NCBI GenBank assembly: GCA_002162095.1
Contig: CP021424.1
Span: 1 to 64,000 of the forward strand
Source: Armatimonadetes bacterium Uphvl-Ar2
GTDB lineage: Bacteria; Armatimonadota; Fimbriimonadia; Fimbriimonadales; Fimbriimonadaceae
Length of the DNA stretch: 64,000 nt
Direction: 5' to 3'
The position numbers were made by a program, and so were the translations under genes. This document shows, in pieces, positions 45,389 to 53,900 of this stretch (positions are counted from its first letter, which is position 1; each line of letters starts with the position of its first letter). A model generated the notes under the pieces. That model did not search any database. It had not been told where the DNA came from and was given only the letters and a program-made list of their open reading frames with translations.

Positions 45389-46687
45389 TTACTTGAAGAA
45401 GGCGAACGCTTCGATCTTCTGCTTAAACGCCTGCAAGAAGCGCCCGGCCATCAGGCCGTCCACCAGGCGGTGGTCGTAGGTCAGCACTACGTTCATCATC
45501 GAGCGGATGGCAATCATGCCGTCAATGATCACGGGCCGCTGCACAATGCCGTAGGTGCCCAGGATGCCGCTCTGCGGCGCACTGATCATCGGCGTGCCCA
45601 GGGTGGCCCCGTAGGAGCCCGGGTTGGTCAGCGTAAAGGTTCCACCCTTCACATCTTCTACGCCCAGCTTGTTGCCGCGCGCCTTGGCCGCAATCTCTTC
45701 CAGGTCCTTGGCGATGGCCACCAGGTCCTTCTTGTGCGTGTCGCGGATGACCGGAACGATCAGGCCGCCTTCGCCCTTCTCGCCCAGCGAAACGGCGACG
45801 CCCAGCTGGACGCCCTTGTTCACCACGATCTGATTGTCCGGCATGAGGGCCGAATTCAGGAACGGGAAGTCTTGCAGGCACTCAGTGAGCGCCTTAATGA
45901 GGAACGGAGTGTAAGTGAGCTTGACGCCGTACTGCTGTTGGAACGCGTCCTTGTTGCGCGAGCGGAACTCGACCATGTTGGTCACGTCCACTTCAATCAG
46001 CGTACTGACCGTCGGCACGGCGTGGCTGCGCACCATCGCCTCGGCGATCATCTTGCGCATGCCCGTCAGCGCGATGAGCTCTTGGCCATCGCCTGCCGTG
46101 GTGGGCTCGACCGGCTTCACTTGCGGCATGCTCGGGGCGGCCGTCGGCGCGGCGCTGGGCTTGGATCCCCGATTCTTCAGGTAGCCCTCAACATCCTTCT
46201 TATTGACCCGGCCACCGGCGCCCGATCCGGCAATGGATCGCAGCTCGCCTTCGCTCAGGCCGTGTTCTTTGGCCATGGCCCGCACCAACGGGCTAAACCA
46301 CATGCGTTCGCCATTGTCCGCCGAAGCCGCCGGGGCTTCTTCCTTGGCGGCAGGAGTCTCGGCCGGAGCCGGAGTGCCGTTACTGGCCGCCGGCGCGGCC
46401 GGGGCCTCGGCGCTCACTTCGCCGGCCAGCATTTGCTTGGCTAGTTCGGCGTCTTCCTCAATGACGCCCATGGTGGCGAACACCGCAACGTCGCCGCCTT
46501 CCGGGATCAAAATCTTCACCAAAGTGCCACTCGCGGGAGCTCCCAATTCCGTGTTCACCTTGTCGGTCATGATCTCCACAACCGGTTCGTCTTCCTTGAC
46601 AAAGTCGCCGACTTGCTTGAGCCAGCGACTGACCGTGCCCTCGTGGACAGATTCCCCGAGTTCGGGCATGAGGATTTCCGTGGCCAT
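45389..46687 (-). CDS. Dihydrolipoamide acyltransferase (E2) of a 2-oxo acid dehydrogenase complex
   Basis: 432 residues: one lipoyl domain (MPELGESVHEGTVSRW, lipoyl Lys in MTDKVNTE), an Ala/Pro hinge, a peripheral-subunit-binding domain (FSPLVRAMAKEHGLSEGELR, GAGGRVNKKDVEGYL) and the catalytic domain ending in VVLTYDHRLVDGLMAGRFL. The active-site motif is DHRLVDG. Either oxoglutarate or branched-chain complexes fit; MTDKVNTE and the single lipoyl domain lean to the branched-chain/oxoglutarate group. No E1 or E3 adjacent. A TACAAT lies 8 nt before the ATG. Confidence 0.9.
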   Translation of the reverse strand: MATEILMPELGESVHEGTVSRWLKQVGDFVKEDEPVVEIMTDKVNTELGAPASGTLVKILIPEGGDVAVFATMGVIEEDAELAKQMLAGEVSAEAPAAPAASNGTPAPAETPAAKEEAPAASADNGERMWFSPLVRAMAKEHGLSEGELRSIAGSGAGGRVNKKDVEGYLKNRGSKPSAAPTAAPSMPQVKPVEPTTAGDGQELIALTGMRKMIAEAMVRSHAVPTVSTLIEVDVTNMVEFRSRNKDAFQQQYGVKLTYTPFLIKALTECLQDFPFLNSALMPDNQIVVNKGVQLGVAVSLGEKGEGGLIVPVIRDTHKKDLVAIAKDLEEIAAKARGNKLGVEDVKGGTFTLTNPGSYGATLGTPMISAPQSGILGTYGIVQRPVIIDGMIAIRSMMNVVLTYDHRLVDGLMAGRFLQAFKQKIEAFAFFK

Positions 46688-46755
46688 TACCTATCATTGT
46701 AGCCCGATGCCCTGGCAGTCTCAGGGCTGTCCCAGTAGTTTTTTGGGGGCCGTTC

Positions 46756-47343
46756 CTAGTTTGCGGCGTGCGTCGCGCCAATCCGTTGCTCAAGCTGCTC
46801 CCGCACGCTCGGCCACTCGCTCGCAATCACGCTAAACATCGCCGTATCTCGACTCTCGCCGGTGCAGGCGTAGTGGTGGCAACGCAGGGTGCCCTCGTAG
46901 GTCGCGCCGATCCCCAAAATGGCCCGCCGCGAACGCTCATTGCGGGCATCGCACTTCAAAGTCACGCGCTGTAAGCCGTGATCGAATGCATCTTGCAGCA
47001 TGAGGAGCTTACAGGTCGGGTTCACCACGGTGCCTCGCGCCTCGGGGGCGTACCAAGTCATCCCGATCTCCACCGTGCCAGCAGCGCGGTTGTGATCCAT
47101 AAAGCACGACTGCCCCACGGGTCGCCCTTGCCACTCGATCAGGTACGGCTGGTGCCCCACGGCCTGCATCTGCGCCCAGTAGTGGGAGTAGTCGGCTTCG
47201 GTTGGCCCCTTCGCGTACATCGTGCAATAGTAGCGAAACGTGTCTTCCGTCACCAGCCCCGCCAGGGCCGCCCCGGCTTCATCAGGGGTGGATGATCGCA
47301 GCACTACTTCACCCCGGTGCAAATGAGCTGACGGAAACGCCAT
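46756..47343 (-). CDS. GNAT-family acetyltransferase (RimJ/RimL-like)
   Basis: 195 residues. EYTLIEWQGRPVGQSCFMDH-like strands (PYLIEWQGRPVGQSC), EIGMTWYAPEARGTVVNPTC for acetyl-CoA, and LKCDARNERSRRAILGIGAT, all typical of the RimJ/RimL-like branch. Substrate unknown. It starts 4 nt after the phhA stop but has its own TAGGAT hexamer 6 nt before its ATG. Confidence 0.85.
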   Translation of the reverse strand: MAFPSAHLHRGEVVLRSSTPDEAGAALAGLVTEDTFRYYCTMYAKGPTEADYSHYWAQMQAVGHQPYLIEWQGRPVGQSCFMDHNRAAGTVEIGMTWYAPEARGTVVNPTCKLLMLQDAFDHGLQRVTLKCDARNERSRRAILGIGATYEGTLRCHHYACTGESRDTAMFSVIASEWPSVREQLEQRIGATHAAN

Positions 47344-47347
47344 CGCC

Positions 47348-48271
47348 TTATCCTAGTTGGGCGTCCAGGAAACTGCGCAGGTCCGCTTCGGCGACCAGCG
47401 GCTCGCCCGGGGCAACGTTGTTCAACCGGCCGTCCTTCATCCACTTCTCCAGTTCATCCACTAAGGAGAACACGTGGTCGAAGGAATCCGCCACAAACAA
47501 AAGCGGCTGGTAGTGGTCAATCTCAAAGTACTGGTTGATCACCCATTCCAACTGGAGCGGGTAGCGCTGGCAATTGGGCGAATCGATACTGTAGGCAATC
47601 TCACCGGCGCTGCTCAAAAGGCCGCTGCCGTAGACGCTCAGCCCCTTGCCGTTCGGGCGGCGCATCAGCCCGAACTCAATCGTGAACCAGAAGAACCGCG
47701 CCATCGCCTTGATGATCGAGTCCACCACCCGCAACTGCTCGTCCGGGTCCTTGATGCTCTGCGCGTACTCGGCAGCCGTATGGGCGCAGTCGCCAAAGCG
47801 CACGAGCGTGTCCGCAAAGGCTCGGTCCGTGTGCATCGGCACATGGCCGGCGATGTCGTGGAAGATGTCCGGTTCGGGCAGGTAGTCCAGCTTGTCCAGC
47901 CGGCGCACCGTGATGGTCGTCGGGAAATCCCGCTCCCGTAAGGAATCAAAGAATCGGAACGCGGGCACATAGCCAGCCACCGCCTTCGCCTTGAACCCCG
48001 TCAGCTTGCTCAGAAACTTGTTGACATCGGCTAGCCGGGGCACTCGCTGCGGGTCGAGACAAAGGTTGTCGATCCCCTGCATGAAGTGGTCGTTGGCATA
48101 TCGCTCCCACAGCGGCAACATTTGCGCATACAGGCGTCGCCAAGCCTCGTGGTTGTCGTCGGAGTACAGATCGTACGGCTGTTCGATATAGATTTCGCCG
48201 TTGGCTTTCGCGGCCTCGATAAACGGAGCTTCGGTCGTGGTCAGGCCACTGCCCGGGGCAAAGTTTGTCAT
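47348..48271 (-). CDS. phhA: Phenylalanine 4-monooxygenase
   Basis: 307 residues. Catalytic domain with the 2-His-1-carboxylate iron site: FHDIAGHVPMHTD (both His) and FWFTIEFGLM (Glu). Upstream QGIDNLCLDPQRVPRLADVN and GFKAKAVAGYVPAFRFFDSL and downstream VYGSGLLSSAGEIAYSIDS are family-typical. Hydroxylates phenylalanine to tyrosine with a pterin cofactor. A GGAAGGAG ribosome-binding site lies about 8 nt before the ATG and a perfect inverted repeat lies further upstream. Confidence 0.95.
   Translation of the reverse strand: MTNFAPGSGLTTTEAPFIEAAKANGEIYIEQPYDLYSDDNHEAWRRLYAQMLPLWERYANDHFMQGIDNLCLDPQRVPRLADVNKFLSKLTGFKAKAVAGYVPAFRFFDSLRERDFPTTITVRRLDKLDYLPEPDIFHDIAGHVPMHTDRAFADTLVRFGDCAHTAAEYAQSIKDPDEQLRVVDSIIKAMARFFWFTIEFGLMRRPNGKGLSVYGSGLLSSAGEIAYSIDSPNCQRYPLQLEWVINQYFEIDHYQPLLFVADSFDHVFSLVDELEKWMKDGRLNNVAPGEPLVAEADLRSFLDAQLG
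47350..47355 (-). promoter_or_regulatory. TAGGAT hexamer, 6 nt before the GNAT-gene ATG
   Basis: On the minus strand TAGGAT is followed by six bases and ATG (47343). It lies inside the last codons of phhA, so it would be an internal leaderless promoter. Confidence 0.4.
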
Positions 48272-48291
48272 CCTGTTTCTCCTTCCTTTCT

Positions 48292-48315
48292 CCTGATATC
48301 TACGCTGATATCAGG
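48292..48315 (-). promoter_or_regulatory. Perfect inverted repeat upstream of phhA (candidate operator)
   Basis: CCTGATATC, six bases, GATATCAGG: a 9-bp perfect palindrome whose arms each contain the self-complementary GATATC. It ends 21 nt before the phhA start and upstream of its ribosome-binding site. The size and symmetry fit a dimeric repressor site; no T-run follows, so it is not a terminator. Confidence 0.5.
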
Positions 48316-48359
48316 TTCTAAGGTGGAAGGTACCCGAGCCGAGCGGCCCGGGATGCGCC

Positions 48360-48722
48360 TTACATATCCGAGGCTTCGCGGCGGTCGTGGATGACGCCCC
48401 ACAGGGCCAGACCGACGCACAGCACCAGCGGGCCGGCGAACGCGACCCAGTGCAGGCGCTGCATGCCGTCCCCGATGTTGCCGAACGTGCTGTACAGGGG
48501 GTCGTTCAGGCGACTGACGTGGCGCACGTATACAAAGATCGAAGTGAAGACCAGCACCGGGAGCGCGATCCACTTCATGTAGCGCGGGGTGCCGTGCACC
48601 TGGCGTTGCAGCATCATGCCAAACCAGCCCAGGCATAAAAGCGGCGGCACCACGCCCAATCCGAGGAGCGTGGTGCGCAAGCTACCTTGCGTGATCTCAG
48701 CGAGAGGCATCAAATCGAACAT
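48360..48722 (-). CDS. Small membrane protein, three or four predicted helices
   Basis: 120 residues. Hydrophobic segments LRTTLLGLGVVPPLLCLGWF, WIALPVLVFTSIFVYV and WVAFAGPLVLCVGLALWGVI; short charged ends. His residues (VRHVSR, LHWVAF) could bind haem or metal, but this is speculative. It lies 88 bp upstream of phhA. Family not recognised. Confidence 0.6.
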   Translation of the reverse strand: MFDLMPLAEITQGSLRTTLLGLGVVPPLLCLGWFGMMLQRQVHGTPRYMKWIALPVLVFTSIFVYVRHVSRLNDPLYSTFGNIGDGMQRLHWVAFAGPLVLCVGLALWGVIHDRREASDM

Positions 48723-48772
48723 TGCTAGAGGGAGTTCCGCAAGTCTCGGGCCAATCGGCAGAGGGTCACGCC

Positions 48773-49177
48773 TTAGAGTTCGAAGCGGCCGTCGGAGGCG
48801 TTGCCGCCACCCTGAGCGATGCGCTTGACGAAGCTGATGAGTTCGGCCGGGTTAAACGGCTTGGTCAGATACATGTCCGCGCCGTAGTGATAGCCCTCGA
48901 ACACGTCCTTGTCCTGCGCCTTCGCCGTGAGCATGATGACCGGGAGGTCCATGGTGGCGGCATCCTTGCGGAGCGCCTTGAGGACTTCAAAACCGTCCAT
49001 GTACGGCATCATTACGTCAAGCACGCACAGGTCCGGCTTCTCGGCTCGGATCTTCTCCAAGCCTTCCTTACCGTCGTAAGCGGTCACTACTTGGTAGCCC
49101 TGGCGCTCCAGGTTAACCTGGATCAGGCGCACAATGTGGCGCTCGTCATCGCAAACAAGAATCTTCAGCGGCGGCAT
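48773..49177 (-). CDS. Single-domain response regulator
   Basis: 134 residues, one receiver domain: acidic pocket VCDDERHIV, phospho-Asp in LCVLDVMMPYMDG, Thr in VIMLTAKAQDK, Lys in MYLTKPFNP. No output domain; a short Gly/Asn tail follows. It resembles CheY-like/PilH-type regulators. A histidine kinase lies about 2 kb away but in another operon. Confidence 0.9.
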   Translation of the reverse strand: MPPLKILVCDDERHIVRLIQVNLERQGYQVVTAYDGKEGLEKIRAEKPDLCVLDVMMPYMDGFEVLKALRKDAATMDLPVIMLTAKAQDKDVFEGYHYGADMYLTKPFNPAELISFVKRIAQGGGNASDGRFEL

Positions 49178-49268
49178 ATGCGTAACCCGTCGAGGACGTC
49201 GTTGTCACTCTACCCGACAGATGGGGCTAGGTCAAGCCATTCCGGGGGCCGGAGGTACCCTTCCCACC

Positions 49269-50036
49269 GTGAAGTTGTGCCGTTTCGTACTCCATGCCGA
49301 ACCCCAAACTCCCCGATCCGGCCTGTATTACGAAGGAAGGTTCTACGAAACCGACGGCGAAAAAGCCATCGGGATTCACGACACCGAATCCGCCGCTTTG
49401 CTGGCGCCGATCATTTTGGCCCCCAGTGTCCGGGTCCTTGAGACTCAGCCAAGCGGCGAAGGCGGCGTAAATTGGGGCTACCACTTCAATAACCCCACCC
49501 GCATGGTGGGCAGCAATAGTGAAGTTGAGCTCCCCGAGGAAATGGGCGCGCTGGACGTGGAGGCACGCATCGCCCTGGTCATCAGTGGGCGTGGGCAGTA
49601 TGTGCGGCCCGAGGAAGCCCATGAGTTCATCCTGGGTTACGCCCCCACTTTGTTCTTCCGCTTGCCCGATGAAGCCGAGTCGGCCTCCGCGCACGGCTTG
49701 CCGCCCTCGGCGGCGAACGACGTGTTCTGGGCGCTTGGTCCGGTGCTCACCACTCCTGACGAATTGATTGAAAACCTGGGCGAGTCCCTCACCGACTACT
49801 CCTGGCAATATCGCCTCCGCATCAACGGCGAAACACTCTCCGAAGCCGAAACCCTCCAAGGACCCTACGGCGAAGCCCTGGCCTTGGCTTCACGGTTCGG
49901 CCCGCTGATGCCAGGCGAGGTCTTTGCCGGACCAACCCTGGCCCATGCGCGCGGCGGCGGCCAATCCGTTCGCGCCGGTGACACCATCGAGCTTGAAGTG
50001 CAGAAGCTTGGCCGTTTGGTCGTTCGCTTAGTCTAG
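49269..50036 (+). CDS. Fumarylacetoacetate hydrolase family protein
   Basis: 255 residues from GTG 49269 (MKLCRFVLHAEPQTPRSGLY). N-terminal cap and C-terminal FAH beta-roll: YHFNNPTRMVGSNSEVELPE, LDVEARIALVISGRG with the metal-binding acidic residues, GPYGEALALASRFGPLMPGE and AGDTIELEVQKLGRLVVRL. Catalyses C-C hydrolysis, decarboxylation or isomerisation of dioxo acids; closeness to phhA hints at tyrosine breakdown, but no other pathway gene is present. Sequence is divergent for the family. Confidence 0.7.
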   Translation: MKLCRFVLHAEPQTPRSGLYYEGRFYETDGEKAIGIHDTESAALLAPIILAPSVRVLETQPSGEGGVNWGYHFNNPTRMVGSNSEVELPEEMGALDVEARIALVISGRGQYVRPEEAHEFILGYAPTLFFRLPDEAESASAHGLPPSAANDVFWALGPVLTTPDELIENLGESLTDYSWQYRLRINGETLSEAETLQGPYGEALALASRFGPLMPGEVFAGPTLAHARGGGQSVRAGDTIELEVQKLGRLVVRLV

Positions 50037-50058
50037 TTTTCGTCAAACTGAAGGGGAC

Positions 50059-51288
50059 ATGGCGGTAACCAAAGTCACCCTTTCCAACGGGGTTCGGATC
50101 CTCGTGGAGCCCATGGACCAACTGGCCAGCGTGGCCATTGGCCTGTGGTGCCACACCGGCAGCATCGATGAGACGCCCACTGAGGCGGGCATCACCCACT
50201 TCATCGAGCACATGCTGTTCAAGGGGACGAAGACCCGCACCTCGCCGCAAATCGCCCAGGCGATTGAAGGGCGCGGCGGCATGCTCAATGCCTTTACCGA
50301 CAAGGAGCGCACTTGCTACTACTGCCGCCTGCTGAGCGACGACCTGGAAACCGGCATTGATGTGCTGTGCGACATGGTTAACAACAGCCTGCTGGACTCC
50401 GAAGAGATCGAGCGCGAAAAGAAGGTGGTGCAAGAAGAAATCCGCCGCAGCGAGGATGAACCGGGCGACCACGTGCACGAGCTTCACCTGGAACAGCTGT
50501 GGCCCTCCAGCCCCTACGGTCTGCCCGTGATTGGTACCCACGAGAGCGTGGCCAGCTACAGCCGCGATGACATCGTGGGCTACATGACGCGCCGCTACCA
50601 CGGGGGCAACCTGCTCCTCTCCATTGCGGGCCGCGTGGATGTGGATGAAGTAGTGCGGCTGGCCGAAGCCCGCCTTGGTCATCACGCGGCCGGGACGCCT
50701 TCGGTGCCGCTAGAGCGCCCCGCCCACCAGGCCGGCGAACGGATTGTGAGCAAGGAAGTGGAGCAAGTTCACTTCTGCATCGGCGCCGCTGGCTGCGCGT
50801 ACACGGATTCCGATTACCCCACCCAGTGGGTCGCCGACTCGGTGATGGGTTCGGGCATGGGCAGCCGCCTCTTCCAAGAAGTCCGCGAGCGCCGCGGCCT
50901 GGCATATGCCATTGGCAGCTACGGTCTGTCTTATCGCTCCGGCGGTGCCTACACGGTTTACGGCGGCACCAGCCTGGCCACTTGGGCCGAAACCCAAGAG
51001 GTCGTGCACCAAGAACTCGACAAGCTGATCAACGAACCGGTCCCAGCGGAGGAACTCGAGCGCGTGAAGGTGCAACTGGCGGGCAATATGATTCTGGGCC
51101 TAGAAGCTGCCAGCCCCCGCATGATGCGCATGGCGCGCAACGAGCTCAATTACGGGCGCGAGGTGCCCATCGAAGAGGTGCGCGGGATGATCAACGACGT
51201 CACACCCGCGCACATCCAAGAATGGGCGGGCCGGTGCTTGGCCCGTGACAAGCGGCGGGTCACCGCCATTGTTCCGAATGGTGCCTAA
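50059..51288 (+). CDS. M16 zinc peptidase
   Basis: 409 residues. Inverted zinc motif HFIEHMLFKGT with the downstream Glu in EREKKVVQEEIRRSEDEP; second half with the R/Y substrate residues (GMGSRLFQEVRERRGLAYAI). Domain order and size match processing-protease-like M16B enzymes (YmxG/PqqL type). An AAGGGG site precedes the ATG. The histidine kinase start overlaps its stop by 11 bp. Confidence 0.9.
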   Translation: MAVTKVTLSNGVRILVEPMDQLASVAIGLWCHTGSIDETPTEAGITHFIEHMLFKGTKTRTSPQIAQAIEGRGGMLNAFTDKERTCYYCRLLSDDLETGIDVLCDMVNNSLLDSEEIEREKKVVQEEIRRSEDEPGDHVHELHLEQLWPSSPYGLPVIGTHESVASYSRDDIVGYMTRRYHGGNLLLSIAGRVDVDEVVRLAEARLGHHAAGTPSVPLERPAHQAGERIVSKEVEQVHFCIGAAGCAYTDSDYPTQWVADSVMGSGMGSRLFQEVRERRGLAYAIGSYGLSYRSGGAYTVYGGTSLATWAETQEVVHQELDKLINEPVPAEELERVKVQLAGNMILGLEAASPRMMRMARNELNYGREVPIEEVRGMINDVTPAHIQEWAGRCLARDKRRVTAIVPNGA

Positions 51289-52849
51289 CCCACACGAGAT
51301 CCTGAAGCTCGCCCTGCGCGACGCCCAGGGTGCGGACGGGCTCGGGCCGATCGCCCGCGCCGCCATGCAAGCCTGGGAAGCCGACACGGTGGACTGGCTG
51401 GTGGACCAACCCGACGCGTTGGAATGGCTCTACAGCCACGACCACGGCGACCTGGTGGGGCGGATGCGCATGGCCAAGGGGGCCGGGCTTGCGGGCCAAG
51501 CGATGCGCACCCAAGCCCCGGTATGGGTACTGGATGCCCTTGAGGATCACGAAGAAGACGCCAAGTTGCCCTTCTCCGCCGAGCGGCCCTACCAGGCCTC
51601 GTTGGCTTTTCCGCTTGAAGGCGACCAATCCGCTTCGGTTCTCGTATTGCGCTTCTTGCAACCGCTGGTGCAGCAAGACGAGGCGGCGGAGCGATGGCGA
51701 GAAGCCTTGGAGAGCTTCTGGATGGGATTCACCACCGCCCGGCGACACCAAATTGAGCCCGACCCTGAAGGCGTGCTCACCGAAGTCTCCGAGACCCTCT
51801 TGGGGAGCCAATACCCCGAGGAAATCCTCCAGCACTTGGTCCAGTTCACGGCGCGGCGCTTTAGCTACAAGGTCGTGACCGTTCGTTTGTTGGACGAGAA
51901 GACGCAATCACTCGTGCTTCGCGCCACCCAGAGCGGTAACCGGGCCTATCGCCGCAAAGCCGCCCTTCCCTTCGGGACCAGCATTGCGGGCCAGGCCATG
52001 CGCGAGAAGCGCACGGTCACGGTGCTCGACGTACAAGAGGACGAAACCTACGTAGGGCACGACCTTGCCGAAGAGCAAGGCCTGCGCTCCATGGTGTGCG
52101 TGCCACTGACCGTGTTTGAACGCACGATCGGGGTGATGTCGTGCTATACGGCCGAACGACGTCAGTTCACCACCGAGGAAGTCCGCGCTCTCGAAGCCCT
52201 AGCCCGCCAGGCCGCCGTGAGCATCGAGCACGCCCGCCTGCAGGTGCGCACCACCCTGATGCAAGAGATGCACCACCGAGTGAAAAACAACTTGCAGCAA
52301 GTGGCTTCCCTTTTGCGCCTGCAGATGAACCAGAGCCAAGACCACCACGTGGACGAAGCCTTGGGCGACTCGCTGGGGCGCATCCTCGCTATTGCCTCGG
52401 TGCACGATCTTCTCAGCCGCGACGACTTAGATCACGTGGGCCTCCGCTCGCTGGCCGAGAACCTTATTCAACACACCTCCCAGAGCATCCTGCGCGGGTC
52501 GGGGATTCGGTTCCAAGTGCAAGGTGACGACACGTCGCTCAGCACCAGCCAGGCCACCCAGGTCGCATTGATTCTCAACGAGCTCATCCTCAACGCGGTG
52601 GAGCACGGATTCGGGATGGACCAGAGTGGCGATATCCACGTGACTGTAGAGGTGGATGAAACCCAGGTGGACGTCTGGGTGAGCAACAATGGCAGCCAGC
52701 TTCCGGAGAACTTCAACGAGCAAGAGTTGGGGCTGGGCCTACAGATCGTCAACAGCCTCGCCCGGGCGTTGCGCGGGACCTTCACGATAAAGAATGAACT
52801 TGGCTGGACGGTCGCCCATCTTAGTTTTACAAGAACTTCGGGCGAGTAG
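51278..52849 (+). CDS. GAF-domain sensor histidine kinase (HisKA_2 type)
   Basis: 523 residues from ATG 51278. Two GAF-like domains (about residues 20-150 and 170-325; the second has GTSIAGQAMREKRTVTVLDV), then HisKA_2 with the phospho-His in MQEMHHRVKNNLQQVASLLR and an HWE-like HATPase with NELILNAVEHGF and LGLGLQIVNSLARAL. No membrane segment; a soluble sensor. Partner unknown. Confidence 0.9.
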   Translation: MVPNPHEILKLALRDAQGADGLGPIARAAMQAWEADTVDWLVDQPDALEWLYSHDHGDLVGRMRMAKGAGLAGQAMRTQAPVWVLDALEDHEEDAKLPFSAERPYQASLAFPLEGDQSASVLVLRFLQPLVQQDEAAERWREALESFWMGFTTARRHQIEPDPEGVLTEVSETLLGSQYPEEILQHLVQFTARRFSYKVVTVRLLDEKTQSLVLRATQSGNRAYRRKAALPFGTSIAGQAMREKRTVTVLDVQEDETYVGHDLAEEQGLRSMVCVPLTVFERTIGVMSCYTAERRQFTTEEVRALEALARQAAVSIEHARLQVRTTLMQEMHHRVKNNLQQVASLLRLQMNQSQDHHVDEALGDSLGRILAIASVHDLLSRDDLDHVGLRSLAENLIQHTSQSILRGSGIRFQVQGDDTSLSTSQATQVALILNELILNAVEHGFGMDQSGDIHVTVEVDETQVDVWVSNNGSQLPENFNEQELGLGLQIVNSLARALRGTFTIKNELGWTVAHLSFTRTSGE

Positions 52850-52886
52850 TAACGCTCGGCCTCATTCTTGCGTTTGACACTTAGAG

Positions 52887-53891
52887 ATGCTCAGTTTAGC
52901 CCTTGCCCTGGTTGCTCAAACCACGCCTTCGCTACCGCCGGTGCCGGTGGTGACGGGGACGGGAGTGGCGTATATCGCCACCTCCGGGCGTACGGCCACG
53001 CCCCGACTTTACGATTGGGGTCGTCCGTTCCGCGAGGATCGCGCGGCTGTGGGCATCGAGCAGCGGGCGCAATACATATCCCCCACCGGGCAGGTCTTGC
53101 TCTCTTTGGCATTCCCCGAAGCGGGCAACTTCCGCCAGGGCCTGGCCGCCGTCGGCCACGCCGCGAAGCTCGGCTACATCAATCCCACGGGCGAGTGGGC
53201 GATCCCGATGAACTTCGATGTCTTCCCCGGAGCTTACGACGGCAAGGCCGAGTTCCGAGAGGGACTGGCCTTGGCCAAGCGCAACGGCCAATTCGGTTAC
53301 ATCCGCCCCGATGGCGCCTGGGCCATCCAGCCACGCTTCCGCAACGCCGAGCCGTTTCGTAACGGCTATGCCCGCGCCCAAACCGCCGACGAGCAGGGCC
53401 TGATTGACACCGACGGTCAGTTCGTTTTCACCGAAGGTGAAGTGGTGGGCGATGTGTCCGAGGGTCTCTTCCCCGTCCGCACCGAGGGTCGCATTGGCTA
53501 CGCCGACACGGAAGGCATCCTGCGCATTCCCGCTAAGTTCACGCAGGCCGGTACTTTTTCTGATGGTCTGGCCTGGGCCGTAGAAGGGGGCAAGTTGGGT
53601 TACATCAACCCCAAGGGCGAATGGGTGATCCGCCCGACGTTCCGACCCGACCCCGTGGTGGGCGGCGGCAACTTCACCAATGGCTTTGCCTGGGTGATTC
53701 GGGCGCGGGGAGAAGAGCTCGAGACCGTGTTCATTGCCCGGAACGGCAAGGTGCAGTTCGATCGCGTCTTTGATTTCGCCGACGATTTTGAAAATGGCCT
53801 CGCCTACTTTGAAGTGGGCGAGACCATGGGGCTCATCAGTTCGACCGGTCAGGTCGTGTGGTCAGCGCCCTTTGCGGGCACCGCCTACTAA
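52887..53891 (+). CDS. Secreted WG-repeat protein
   Basis: 334 residues with an N-terminal signal (MLSLALALVAQTTPS). At least six WG-type repeats follow, e.g. GKLGYINPTGEWAIP-like units (KLGYINPTGEWAI, QFGYIRPDGAWAI, RIGYADTEGILRI, KLGYINPKGEWVI). WG repeats form extracytoplasmic beta structures of unknown binding role. Confidence 0.85.
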   Translation: MLSLALALVAQTTPSLPPVPVVTGTGVAYIATSGRTATPRLYDWGRPFREDRAAVGIEQRAQYISPTGQVLLSLAFPEAGNFRQGLAAVGHAAKLGYINPTGEWAIPMNFDVFPGAYDGKAEFREGLALAKRNGQFGYIRPDGAWAIQPRFRNAEPFRNGYARAQTADEQGLIDTDGQFVFTEGEVVGDVSEGLFPVRTEGRIGYADTEGILRIPAKFTQAGTFSDGLAWAVEGGKLGYINPKGEWVIRPTFRPDPVVGGGNFTNGFAWVIRARGEELETVFIARNGKVQFDRVFDFADDFENGLAYFEVGETMGLISSTGQVVWSAPFAGTAY

Positions 53892-53900
53892 GTTGTTCCC

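Noticed and set aside
44780-46444. 554-codon plus-strand frame across leuA and the E2 gene
   Set aside because: It runs through the leuA 3' end, a terminator and the reverse complement of the E2 gene; composition is not protein-like.
48272-48360. Riboswitch upstream of phhA
   Set aside because: The region is short and shows only the palindrome and a ribosome-binding site; no known riboswitch core is visible.
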